Origin: Synergistaceae bacterium
Lineage (GTDB): Bacteria; Synergistota; Synergistia; Synergistales; Aminobacteriaceae
DNA length: 64,000 nucleotides
Reading direction: 5' to 3'
Assembly: GCA_017470485.1 (NCBI GenBank)
Contig: JAFUYQ010000005.1
Span: 18,640-82,639 of the forward strand
The position numbers and the translations under genes are program-made. The notes beneath the pieces were generated by a model. It had not been told where the DNA came from, did not search any database, and worked only from the letters and a program-made list of their open reading frames with translations. Of the stretch, positions 45,029-52,933 are shown piece after piece (position 1 is the first letter of the stretch; every line of letters starts with the position of its first letter).

Positions 45029-45418
45029 ATGACAGAACGGCAGAACAGAGCCGTAGAACTCAAGAACAGAACAGGTGATGCACATTACAACTGCTGTCAG
45101 GCGGTGGCATGTGTCTTCAGCAAAGAGACTGGACTCGATGAGGACGTACTCAAGAGAACCGGTGCAGGTTTCGGACTTGGTATGGGCGGAATGGAAGGGA
45201 CTTGCGGAGCGTTATGCGGTGCGGAGATGGTCTTGGGACTGACGAAGTACAAGGGCAGTCCGATTCGCAATGAGGCTAAGGAGCTTCACAGGAGGTTCAC
45301 AGAGATATGCGGAGGTTCAATCTGCAAGGAGATTAAGGGAGTCGGGACAGGGAAGGTACTTTGTTCATGCGATGACTGCGTGAGGAATGCCGTCTCGATT
45401 CTGGAGGAGACAATCTAG
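45029..45418 (+). CDS. C-GCAxxG-C-C family protein
   Basis: 129 residues of the small redox-like family named for its Cys pattern: NCCQAVACVF, then GMGGMEGTCGALCGAEMVLGL, ICGGSICKEI and CSCDDCVRNAV. Ten or more Cys suggest metal or cluster binding. Members are often found in anaerobes near redox enzymes. No defined reaction. GGGGGG before the ATG is the likely SD. Convergent with the ZnuA-like gene, overlapping by four bases. Confidence 0.88.
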   Translation: MTERQNRAVELKNRTGDAHYNCCQAVACVFSKETGLDEDVLKRTGAGFGLGMGGMEGTCGALCGAEMVLGLTKYKGSPIRNEAKELHRRFTEICGGSICKEIKGVGTGKVLCSCDDCVRNAVSILEETI

Positions 45419-46245
45419 CGTTTACCGTTACGGGCTGGAAGGGGCTTGGCGGTAATCTTCTGCCAGAGCGATATATACTGCTCATGAAGGAACGAAGGGT
45501 AATCAGTCTCAAGGCTCGGACGTTCCCATTTGAAGACATCAGAACGGCCTGACAAATACCGCTTCAAGGCGTTAGGGGTATCATCATCAATAATTACGGC
45601 AGCCCCTTTGTTTTTAACATCGTCAAGATATTCGCGAAGCCCCGAAAAATTCCCCTTCTGCCATTTCTCCAAATCATTCGGCCTGTCAATCTTACACCCT
45701 GCTGCCCTCAATAATATTCCCGAAGAACCGCTGAAATCCGACACAGGAGCGTCCTTCAATACCTGTCCGACAAGAATTGAACTAGACAGTCTCGCCTGAA
45801 ACTCTGCCAGTCTCCTCTGAAAGTAAGGGTAATTCTGAGAATCCCATTCCGATAACGCCGTCAGAACTCTTTGTGCAACAAACGGTATAACTGAAGGGTC
45901 ATAAAGCGAACTTGTGCTTACGGGGAAGGGCGAGTAAAGATATTTCACTGTGAATTTTTCGGGTGATTTAATTCCGGCAGATTTCGAGTCGTTCTCGTCA
46001 AGCGCGATGATTTTCGTACCGCCCTCAAGCTCCCTGAGAACCTTTCCGCGTTCGGCAATCACTAAATCGCCGTTGGCGTTCCAGATTCGCAGGGGGGTAA
46101 CATTGACTTCAGGGCCTCCGATAAAAGAGGCTAAAAGGGCAAGCCACGGGTGAGTTACGGCGACATCAAGTTTATCCTCGCAGAAGCCTGCCCCTTCAGT
46201 TAAAAATAATATTCCTAGTATTAAAACTGCCAGTTTACGCGCCAA
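45415..46245 (-). CDS. ZnuA-like exported binding protein, metal ligands not evident
   Basis: 276 residues with a signal peptide (LAVLILGILFLTEGAGFC). The opening KLDVAVTHPWLALLASFIGGPEVNVTPL matches the start of cluster A-I metal-binding proteins (ZnuA/MntA). The later FVAQRVLTALSEWD, YFQRRLAEFQARL pattern follows the same fold. The His residues that bind metal in ZnuA are mostly absent and no His-rich loop is seen. No permease or ATPase gene adjoins. It is last in the fatty-acid operon, overlapping rnc. It may bind a different ligand or be a paralogue with another role. Confidence 0.6.
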   Translation of the reverse strand: MARKLAVLILGILFLTEGAGFCEDKLDVAVTHPWLALLASFIGGPEVNVTPLRIWNANGDLVIAERGKVLRELEGGTKIIALDENDSKSAGIKSPEKFTVKYLYSPFPVSTSSLYDPSVIPFVAQRVLTALSEWDSQNYPYFQRRLAEFQARLSSSILVGQVLKDAPVSDFSGSSGILLRAAGCKIDRPNDLEKWQKGNFSGLREYLDDVKNKGAAVIIDDDTPNALKRYLSGRSDVFKWERPSLETDYPSFLHEQYISLWQKITAKPLPARNGKR

Positions 46246-46969
46246 ATTTAGCCCTCAAATCGCGGAGGATTAACGAAGCCGCTTTAGCTTCAGCACCTTT
46301 TCTGGTTCTGTCGGTTTCAACGTGCTGAAATCCGCTCATGTAAAGCCTCACAGTGAACTCCGGCGAATGCGAAGGCCCTGTAACTTTCACAAGCTCATAC
46401 TTCGGAAGCGGCATTCCTCTTGCCTGAAGCCATAACTGCAAACTCGTCTTCGGATCTCTTTCCGTGAACTGTTCTTCGGAATCGCTGAGGAATAATTTTT
46501 TGACGACTCTTTCAGCCGCGCTCATTCCCCCGTCAAGGCACACCGCCCCGATAACGGCCTCAAGAGCGTTAGCGGTTACGGATTTCGGGAGGCTTCCTGA
46601 TTTCATTGCATGGCCGTGAAGAACTATATACGGTATGCGGAGGGAGTCGGCCTTCCTGTAAAGCGTATCAGCCCTGACCAGTTCGGAGCGCATTCGGGTG
46701 AGTTCGCCCTCGTTGGCATCGGGATAAGTTCGGAACAGTGTGCGCGTAACTATAAATTCAAGTACGGCATCGCCGAGAAATTCGAGTCTCTCGTTGTTGT
46801 AGTTCAGGCCGTACTCGTTTGCGAATGACGAATGGCACAGAGCCTCCTCAAGAATCATTTTGTCCTCGAACGTATAGCCGAGTCCCTCCTCAAGGAATTT
46901 AATCTCGTGTTCGTCAAGACGCTGTTTGTTCTTCAGTGCCTCAAGATTAATCTCTGACATAACGCTCAA
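46235..46969 (-). CDS. rnc: Ribonuclease III
   Basis: Double-strand RNA endonuclease for rRNA and mRNA processing. 244 residues. The RNase III domain (about 20-150) carries NERLEFLGDAVLEFIVTRTLF (catalytic Glu/Asp) and ANALEAVIGAVCLDGG (second site Glu). The dsRNA-binding domain (about 175-240) carries DPKTSLQLWLQARG and KGAEAKAASLIL. The start overlaps the fabF end by 23 bases. plsX-fab-acpP-rnc is a common bacterial gene order. Confidence 0.95.
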   Translation of the reverse strand: MSVMSEINLEALKNKQRLDEHEIKFLEEGLGYTFEDKMILEEALCHSSFANEYGLNYNNERLEFLGDAVLEFIVTRTLFRTYPDANEGELTRMRSELVRADTLYRKADSLRIPYIVLHGHAMKSGSLPKSVTANALEAVIGAVCLDGGMSAAERVVKKLFLSDSEEQFTERDPKTSLQLWLQARGMPLPKYELVKVTGPSHSPEFTVRLYMSGFQHVETDRTRKGAEAKAASLILRDLRAKFGA

Positions 46970-48200
46970 ATGCTAAAACTCCGTTGTGTCCGCCGAAACC
47001 GAAGCTGTTGACTAAGAGTCTGTCAACTTTCCTGTTTACGCCGTCGCCGGTTGAAATGTTGATGTCGCATTCGGGGTCAGGGGTCTCATAGTTGAGTGTC
47101 GGGTGAATATATCCTTCCTCGATTGCCTGAATTGACGCAATGACTTCGAGTCCTCCGGCAGCTCCCAAGCAATGACCTATCATTGATTTTGTTGAAGTTA
47201 CGGTGATTTTCTTAGCGTCCTCGCCGAAGACACGGTTAATCATTCCGGCCTCCATCTTGTCGTTAAGACCTGTTGAAGTTCCGTGAGCGTTGATGTAATC
47301 GACTTGAGATTTCTCCCAGCCCGACATTGAGATTGCCTTTTCGGTGGCGTAAGCTGCGCCTTTTGCTTCAGGGTCTGGGGCGGTGATGTGTCCTGCATCG
47401 CAAGAAGTCCCGTAGCCTGTGAACTCGGCGTAAATGTGCGCGCCTCTTGCTAATGCGTGTTCGAGTTCCTCAAGGACTACAACTCCTGCGCCCTCGCCCA
47501 TTACGAAACCGTCGCGGTTAAGGTCAAACGGCCTCGAAGCGTGCTGGGGGTCATCATTTCGCGTTGATAGTGCTTTCATTGAGGCGAACCCTGCGATACT
47601 GATAGCCCTTAAAGCGGCCTCAGTGCCTCCTGCGATAATGACATCAGCGTCATCGCGGACAATCGTGTGATAAGCCTCGCCCATCGAGTGAAGCGATGTA
47701 GCGCAGGCCGTAACGACACAGAGGTTGGGGCCTTTTGCGCCGAGAACGATTGCGACGTAAGCGGTGGACATGTTGCTTATCATCATGGGAATGAAGTAGG
47801 GGCTGACTCTGCGCGAGCCTTTTTCGAGCATAATCCTGAAGTTGTTGAACGAAGTTTCGATACCGCCCTGACCAGTACCGATGTATACACCGAGCCTGTA
47901 AGGGTCAACGCTCTTGACATCGAGTCCTGAATCTTCTACTGCCATTTTGGCAGCGGCAACGGCGAACTGAATAGCTCTGTCGGAACGTTTAGCTTCTTTT
48001 CCGGGCATGTAGACGGAGGGATCGAAGTCCTTAATCTCAGCACCGAACGTTACAGGGCAGTCGCCCAAGTCGAAGGTGGTAATGCTTGAGATTCCGTTCT
48101 TTTTGTCTCTGAGTGCCTGCCAGTAATTATTTTTTCCGAACCCTATAGGACTTACAGGGCCTAATCCTGTTACTACTACTCTGCGTTTATGTTGTGTCAA
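46947..48200 (-). CDS. fabF: Beta-ketoacyl-ACP synthase II
   Basis: Elongating condensing enzyme of type II fatty-acid synthesis. 417 residues. Starts RRVVVTGLGPVSPIG. The catalytic triad is VVTACATSLHSMG (Cys), INAHGTSTGLNDKMEA (His) and TSTKSMIGHCLGAAGGLE (Lys/His). C-terminal NSFGFGGHNGVLAFERY. Follows acpP, precedes rnc with overlap. Confidence 0.97.
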   Translation of the reverse strand: MTQHKRRVVVTGLGPVSPIGFGKNNYWQALRDKKNGISSITTFDLGDCPVTFGAEIKDFDPSVYMPGKEAKRSDRAIQFAVAAAKMAVEDSGLDVKSVDPYRLGVYIGTGQGGIETSFNNFRIMLEKGSRRVSPYFIPMMISNMSTAYVAIVLGAKGPNLCVVTACATSLHSMGEAYHTIVRDDADVIIAGGTEAALRAISIAGFASMKALSTRNDDPQHASRPFDLNRDGFVMGEGAGVVVLEELEHALARGAHIYAEFTGYGTSCDAGHITAPDPEAKGAAYATEKAISMSGWEKSQVDYINAHGTSTGLNDKMEAGMINRVFGEDAKKITVTSTKSMIGHCLGAAGGLEVIASIQAIEEGYIHPTLNYETPDPECDINISTGDGVNRKVDRLLVNSFGFGGHNGVLAFERYVRD

Positions 48201-48291
48201 ATAAATTCACGCTCCTGATATATGAAACAGGGGGACAGAACCGATAAACAGCCCTTCCCCCGTTAAACGGCCTCTGAATGTTAAAGCCTTA

Positions 48292-48543
48292 TTATTCCTC
48301 CACGCCGATTTTGCTGAGCGTGTAGTTCATTGCCTCGCCTACTGATGTAAGTTTCTCCGCGTCCTCGTCAGGTATCTCGATGTCAAATTCCTCCTCGATT
48401 CCCATGATGAGTTCGACTATATCAAGCGAGTCAGCTCCTAAATCCTCGACAAATGACTTCTCCGGCGTAACCTGATCCGCTTCAACGTCAAGGCGGTCTG
48501 ATACTATTGCTTTGAGTTTTGCTACTGCTTCATCTTTGGTCAT
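48292..48543 (-). CDS. acpP: Acyl carrier protein
   Basis: 83 residues, acidic and helical. The phosphopantetheine attachment Ser is in [32 protein letters not shown]. It carries growing acyl chains. SD GAGGTGAAGT before the ATG is strong, as expected for an abundant protein. Lies between fabG and fabF; the roughly 90 bases before fabF contain no gene. Confidence 0.98.
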   Translation of the reverse strand: MTKDEAVAKLKAIVSDRLDVEADQVTPEKSFVEDLGADSLDIVELIMGIEEEFDIEIPDEDAEKLTSVGEAMNYTLSKIGVEE

Positions 48544-48586
48544 GTTACTTCACCTCCCCTCAAGGGATAAATTCTTCTTAGTGATA

Positions 48587-49324
48587 CTAAACCATTGTCA
48601 TGCCCCCGTCAACTGCGAGAACCTGACCGGTAATGTATGAGCTTTTCTCTGACGCAAAGAACGCAACGGCTCTTGCGACTTCCTCAGCGTCTCCGATTCG
48701 TCCTGCCGGTATTGACTTCAGGATTTCGGCTTTCACTTCGGGCTTCAGTATATCAGTCATTGACGTATCTATAAAGCCCGGTGCGATTGCGTTCGCAGTG
48801 ATTCCGCGTCCGGCGTACTCACGGGCAACGGATTTCGTGAAACCGATTATACCAGCTTTTGACGCGGAATAGTTGCACTGTCCTGCATTTCCGATTAATC
48901 CGACAACTGAAGAAATGCTTATTATCCGTCCGTAGCGTGCTTTAGCCATGTCCTTAACAGCGAGCTGAGTGCAGTAAAATGCGGCATTCAAGTTCGTGTT
49001 AATGACGCTTAACCAGTCATCGGGCTTCATTCTCATGAGGAGGGTATCACGGGTAATTCCTGCGTTGTTCACGAGGACGCTGACAGTTCCGCCGAACGGT
49101 GATGCTTTTACATCGGCAAACATTTTCGCGGCCTCCTCCTGAACGCTGACATCAGCTTTGAAGATTTCAGCATTGACACCCAGCTTCAAGACTTCATCAC
49201 GGAGGGATAAAGCGTCATTTTCGCTTCTGTTGTAATTTATGGCGACATCGAATCCGTTTTTAGCGAGTTCGAGAGTTATAGCGCGTCCGATTCCTTTTGA
49301 CGCTCCTGTAACGAGTGCTAACAT
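48587..49324 (-). CDS. fabG: 3-oxoacyl-ACP reductase
   Basis: NADPH-dependent SDR reductase of fatty-acid synthesis. 245 residues. Rossmann loop VTGASKGIGRAI, NNAGITRD, catalytic SSVVGLIGNAGQCNYSASKAG (Ser, Tyr, Lys), then ANAIAPGFIDTSMT and ITGQVLAVDGGMTM. Three bases after fabD. Length and neighbours make FabG certain among SDRs. Confidence 0.97.
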   Translation of the reverse strand: MLALVTGASKGIGRAITLELAKNGFDVAINYNRSENDALSLRDEVLKLGVNAEIFKADVSVQEEAAKMFADVKASPFGGTVSVLVNNAGITRDTLLMRMKPDDWLSVINTNLNAAFYCTQLAVKDMAKARYGRIISISSVVGLIGNAGQCNYSASKAGIIGFTKSVAREYAGRGITANAIAPGFIDTSMTDILKPEVKAEILKSIPAGRIGDAEEVARAVAFFASEKSSYITGQVLAVDGGMTMV

Positions 49325-49327
49325 GAT

Positions 49328-50272
49328 TTAAGCCTCCAGTTTTGCGCGGAGTTCTTCGAGTTTCTCAGGAGTTCCGGCTGAAAGGATATTCATACCCTTG
49401 CGGCATTTCTTGATGAGGCCGGCGAGGACTTCACCGGCTCCAATCTCGTAGAAAGAGTCAATCTTCATTTCATCTGTCATGAAAGCGACCGAGTCTTCCC
49501 ATAAAACAGGGCTGAACGTCTGCTCATAGAGACTCTTCTGAATCTCATCGGGAGATTTTACGGGCTTTGCGCTGACGTTGGCGATTACTGGGAATTTTGC
49601 TTCATGCCACGAAATTTTTGCGAACTCAAGTTTGAGTTTGTCGGCGGCAGGCTTCATGTAACGGCTGTGGAAAGGTGCGCTGACGCTGAGTTTAACGGCG
49701 CGTTTTATGCCGAATGATTTTGCGTTTGCTATGGCAGCGTCAACCAACTCGGTCATTCCCGAAATAACTACCTGACCGGGACAGTTGAAGTTAGCAGGAC
49801 TGACTTCGCCGTTCGGAGCGACAGACTCGCAGAGTTTCACAGCGTCATCATGACTCGCGCCGATTAACGCGGCCATGCCTCCCTGACCTTCGGGGACGGC
49901 CTCCTGCATGAATGCGCCTCTGTTGCGGACGAGGCGGACAGCGTCAGCGAAGTCAACCACTCCTGACGCGCATAACGCCGTGTATTCGCCCAAGCTGTGT
50001 CCGGCCATGCAGACGGGTGAAATCTCCGCGCCCATTGCCTCAGTAAGGACTCTAAGTGCCGCAATGCTCACCGTCATAATTGCAGGCTGTGCGTTCTTGG
50101 TGAGCGTCAGTTCAGCTTCATCACCCTCGAACATCAAACGGGTAAGATGAAATGATAAAGCGTCATCGGCCTCATCAAAAACGTTTTTAGCGCATGGGAA
50201 AGCGTCATAGATTCCCTTTCCCATTCCGACGGACTGTGAACCCTGACCCGGAAAAACAAAAGCGTAACTCAT
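49328..50272 (-). CDS. fabD: Malonyl-CoA:ACP transacylase
   Basis: Loads malonyl units on ACP. 314 residues. FVFPGQGSQSVGMGKG at the start, active Ser in MAGHSLGEYTAL, Arg in NRGAFMQEA, His in SAPFHSRYMKPA, and YEIGAGEVLAGLIKK near the end. Starts inside the last codons of fabK (four-base overlap). Confidence 0.97.
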   Translation of the reverse strand: MSYAFVFPGQGSQSVGMGKGIYDAFPCAKNVFDEADDALSFHLTRLMFEGDEAELTLTKNAQPAIMTVSIAALRVLTEAMGAEISPVCMAGHSLGEYTALCASGVVDFADAVRLVRNRGAFMQEAVPEGQGGMAALIGASHDDAVKLCESVAPNGEVSPANFNCPGQVVISGMTELVDAAIANAKSFGIKRAVKLSVSAPFHSRYMKPAADKLKLEFAKISWHEAKFPVIANVSAKPVKSPDEIQKSLYEQTFSPVLWEDSVAFMTDEMKIDSFYEIGAGEVLAGLIKKCRKGMNILSAGTPEKLEELRAKLEA

Positions 50273-51231
50273 GCTTTCACCTCGCCGACTGACGACAATA
50301 TTTTTTCGGCATCATTAAACATTTTCTCGATGATAGTTTTTGCCGGCAGAATGTCATTGACCATAGCCGCGCTCTGACCGGCCATTAACGAACCCCATTC
50401 GGTATCGCCGTCAACAACTGCCGCCCTTAACTTCCCTGTTCCTAAAGCCTCAATCTCCGAAGCCGGAGCGTTTTCGTGTTCGAGGCGTTCAAATTCAGCG
50501 GTTAATTTGTTCCTGAGACATCTTACTGGGTGGCCTAATGACTGGCCGGTGATGGCTGTGCTTCTGTCCCGTGCGTCAACGACAGCTTTCTTGTAGTTAG
50601 CGTGAACAGTGCATTCCTCACAGCATATGAATCTCGTACCGACCTGAACGCCCTCAGCACCAAGCGCGAAAGCCGCTACAACTCCGCGCCCGTCCGCAAC
50701 TCCTCCGGCACAGACCACAGGAATTTTTACGGCCTGAGAGATTTGAGGAGTAAGCACCATTGTAGTGAGTTCACCGATGTGTCCTCCTGCCTCCATTCCT
50801 TCAGCGACTACTGCATCAGCCCCCTGTTTCTCGACTCTTCTTGCCTGAGCTACTGAGGCGACTACAGGAATGACGATTGTACCTATCGGCTTGAGGCGTT
50901 CGAGGAATTTTCCGGGACTGCCTGCGCCGGTCGTAACTACGGGGACGCGGTGTTTAACGGCGACTTCGAGTGCGCTTTCCGCAGTCGGGGACATTAACAT
51001 TATGTTGAGGCCGAAAGGTTTACCCGGCTCAATGAGTTTTTTAGCTTTAATTATTTCCTGTTCGAGGATTTCGGGGGGAGTTGCTGCTGCCGCAATTACT
51101 CCGAGTCCTCCTGCATTGCTCACGGCGGCGGCAAGTTCTGCGTTAGCGACCCAAGCCATTCCGCCCTGAATCAGCGGATATTTAGTGCCGAGCAATTTGC
51201 AAATTCGGTTATCTTCTCTTAATAACATCAT
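50269..51231 (-). CDS. fabK: FMN-dependent enoyl-ACP reductase II
   Basis: Last step of each elongation cycle, using NAD(P)H and FMN; a triclosan-insensitive alternative to FabI. 320 residues of the nitronate-monooxygenase-like TIM barrel: YPLIQGGMAWVANAELAAAVSNAGGLGVIAA, VPVVTTGAGSPGKFL, GADAVVAEGMEAGGHIGELTT, VCAGGVADGRGVVAAFALGAEGVQVGTRFICCEEC, MAGQSAAMV. Position within the fab operon supports FabK over nitronate monooxygenase. Confidence 0.95.
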   Translation of the reverse strand: MMLLREDNRICKLLGTKYPLIQGGMAWVANAELAAAVSNAGGLGVIAAAATPPEILEQEIIKAKKLIEPGKPFGLNIMLMSPTAESALEVAVKHRVPVVTTGAGSPGKFLERLKPIGTIVIPVVASVAQARRVEKQGADAVVAEGMEAGGHIGELTTMVLTPQISQAVKIPVVCAGGVADGRGVVAAFALGAEGVQVGTRFICCEECTVHANYKKAVVDARDRSTAITGQSLGHPVRCLRNKLTAEFERLEHENAPASEIEALGTGKLRAAVVDGDTEWGSLMAGQSAAMVNDILPAKTIIEKMFNDAEKILSSVGEVKA

Positions 51232-51243
51232 TGTTTCACCTCT

Positions 51244-52230
51244 CTATATTTCACGGTTAATCTGTGATGTTCCGTCTTCTGCTATGAATTTTCTGGCGGC
51301 TGAAACCGCGCTGACTATGGCCGGCGATTTTGAACGCCCGTGAGCCTTAAGCACAGCACCTTTAACGCCAAGCAGCGGAGTACCGCCGTACTTCTCGTAA
51401 TTGAAGCGCGACCATAATTTTTTAATGACCGGCGCGAGAAGAAGCATTCCTGCTTTCGCGGTCAATGAGCCTTTAACCTCATCGACAAGCAATGACTTCA
51501 GACCCTGCATGATACCTTCAGCGAGTTTGAGGGCTATATTGCCGTTGAAACCGTCGCAGACTATGACATCACATTTCCCGAACACTACATCATTGCCCTC
51601 GACATAGCCGCCGAAATTGAGGCTTCCTTTTGCCTCAATTAGTTCTCTTGCGGCGAGGACGGTATCATCGCCTTTAATCTCCTCAGTGCCGTTCGAGAGC
51701 AGCTTTATTTCAGGGTTAGCGACATTCATTATTTTCCGTGAATAGACGCTTCCCATGAGGGCGAACTGCAATAAATTTTCGGGTTTGCACCTGACTGTTG
51801 CGCCGACATCGAGCATGAACGAAGGTTTCTCGATTGACGGGACTGGAATGCCTAATGCCGGTCTGTCGATGCCATCAATTCTCCCGACAACGAGAACGCC
51901 TCCGGCCACGATTGCGCCGGTGCTTCCTGCGCTGATACAGCCCTGAGCATCGCCGCGCCTTACCATTTCCATAGCGACACGAAGGCTTGAATCTTTCTTT
52001 TTCCGTATGGCATTGGCAGGGTGTTCATCGGGGTCAATAATCTCGCTTGCGTGTTCAATGTGTATTCTTGGGTGAGGTTCGAGACAGGCTTTAATTTTTT
52101 CGGTGTCTCCTGTGAGAATAATCTCTATGTCGTCAAATTCTTTGCACGCGGATACTGCGCCTTTGCAGATTTCGGAGGGTGCATTGTCTCCGCCCATAGC
52201 GTCAAGTGCTATTGTAATTTTTTCACTCAA
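51244..52230 (-). CDS. plsX: Phosphate acyltransferase PlsX
   Basis: Makes acyl-phosphate from acyl-ACP for phospholipid synthesis. 328 residues. ITIALDAMGGDNAPSEICKGA, IEHASEIIDPDEHPANAIRKKKDSSLRVAM, GCISAGSTGAIVAGG, FMLDVGATVRCKPENLLQFALMGS, GNDVVFGKCDVIVCDGFNGNIALKLAEG, GGTPLLGVKGAVLKAHGRSKSPAI; these regions are each broken in my notation but run in this order. Follows fapR by two bases. Confidence 0.96.
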   Translation of the reverse strand: MSEKITIALDAMGGDNAPSEICKGAVSACKEFDDIEIILTGDTEKIKACLEPHPRIHIEHASEIIDPDEHPANAIRKKKDSSLRVAMEMVRRGDAQGCISAGSTGAIVAGGVLVVGRIDGIDRPALGIPVPSIEKPSFMLDVGATVRCKPENLLQFALMGSVYSRKIMNVANPEIKLLSNGTEEIKGDDTVLAARELIEAKGSLNFGGYVEGNDVVFGKCDVIVCDGFNGNIALKLAEGIMQGLKSLLVDEVKGSLTAKAGMLLLAPVIKKLWSRFNYEKYGGTPLLGVKGAVLKAHGRSKSPAIVSAVSAARKFIAEDGTSQINREI

Positions 52231-52232
52231 AT

Positions 52233-52808
52233 TTATTCACCTTCTTTCTGGTCAAGAACTTCAATGATGAAACGCCCCACGAAAATTTCTCTGTCTCCTG
52301 CTCTGGTGCGGACGCTGACTATTTTTTTGCCCTCATGGTTCACGCCGACTTTAGCGCGCGCAATGAGAACATCTCCGACATGGGCATGGCCTCTGTAGTG
52401 TCCGCGCATTGAACCGATTATGACCTGTGCGGCATTGATGACAGCGACAGCGATTGAGCCTGCCTGAGCGTAAATGTAATTGTCGCTCACTATGTCTGTG
52501 AAACGGAAAGCCATATCCTTAGCAGTTTTGAGGACGGATAGTGCCCATTTGTCCGGCTCAAGTTCGAGGAGGTCGCCGATGACTTCGCCGGGACTGAGTG
52601 AACGCAGCTTGCTCATAGCGTCCTGAGCCATTGAGCGTATACGTTCGCGCAGTTCTGGAACGCCCATCAAAGCGCGGTCAAGCCTGACGGTAGAGACGCT
52701 GACATTCAGACATGAGGCTAATTCGTTGTCCGTAATCATGGGATTAGATTCGATTATTTCTGCGAGTCTGTCCTGACGTAATTTTCGTGTCGGCTTATCT
52801 TTTAGCAC
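52233..52808 (-). CDS. fapR: Fatty-acid biosynthesis repressor FapR
   Basis: Malonyl-CoA-responsive repressor of lipid synthesis genes. 191 residues from the GTG at 52808. DeoR-type helix-turn-helix at the N-terminus (MITDNELASCLNVSVSTVRLDRALMGVPELRERI), then a hot-dog fold effector domain (about 75-190; LLELEPDKWALSVLK, SIAVAVINAAQVIIGSMRGHYRGHAHVGDVLIARAKV). The open frame goes on to a GTG at 52826, but that would put the operator inside the coding region. The 52808 start agrees better with FapR length. It is first in the operon it should control. Confidence 0.93.
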   Translation of the reverse strand: MLKDKPTRKLRQDRLAEIIESNPMITDNELASCLNVSVSTVRLDRALMGVPELRERIRSMAQDAMSKLRSLSPGEVIGDLLELEPDKWALSVLKTAKDMAFRFTDIVSDNYIYAQAGSIAVAVINAAQVIIGSMRGHYRGHAHVGDVLIARAKVGVNHEGKKIVSVRTRAGDREIFVGRFIIEVLDQKEGE

Positions 52809-52818
52809 CTGATAATAA
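52802..52818. promoter_or_regulatory. FapR operator
   Basis: TTAGCACCTGATAATAA differs at two places from the FapR consensus I remember (TTAGTACCTGATACTAA). It covers the fapR start and lies about 22-38 bases after the predicted transcription start, so bound FapR could block its own operon. Confidence 0.65.
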
Positions 52819-52846
52819 TACCTCACTGCAAATTTGAATTTTGCAA

Positions 52847-52875
52847 AGTATATGTTTTGATTTTGAGTTCGTCAA
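52847..52875 (-). promoter_or_regulatory. Promoter of the fapR-plsX-fab operon
   Basis: TTGACG (52870-52875), spacer of 17, TATACT (52847-52852) on the minus strand; a near-consensus sigma-70 promoter. Confidence 0.75.
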
Positions 52876-52890
52876 GCTGTGGGAAATCAT

Positions 52891-52924
52891 GAAAAGCCCC
52901 CTCCAGTTTTGAGCCGGAGGGGAA
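52891..52924 (-). terminator. Intrinsic terminator of leuA
   Basis: CCCCTCC pairs with GGAGGGG and GCTTTTC follows on the minus strand, just after the leuA stop. Confidence 0.7.
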
Positions 52925-52933
52925 TTGATTAAT

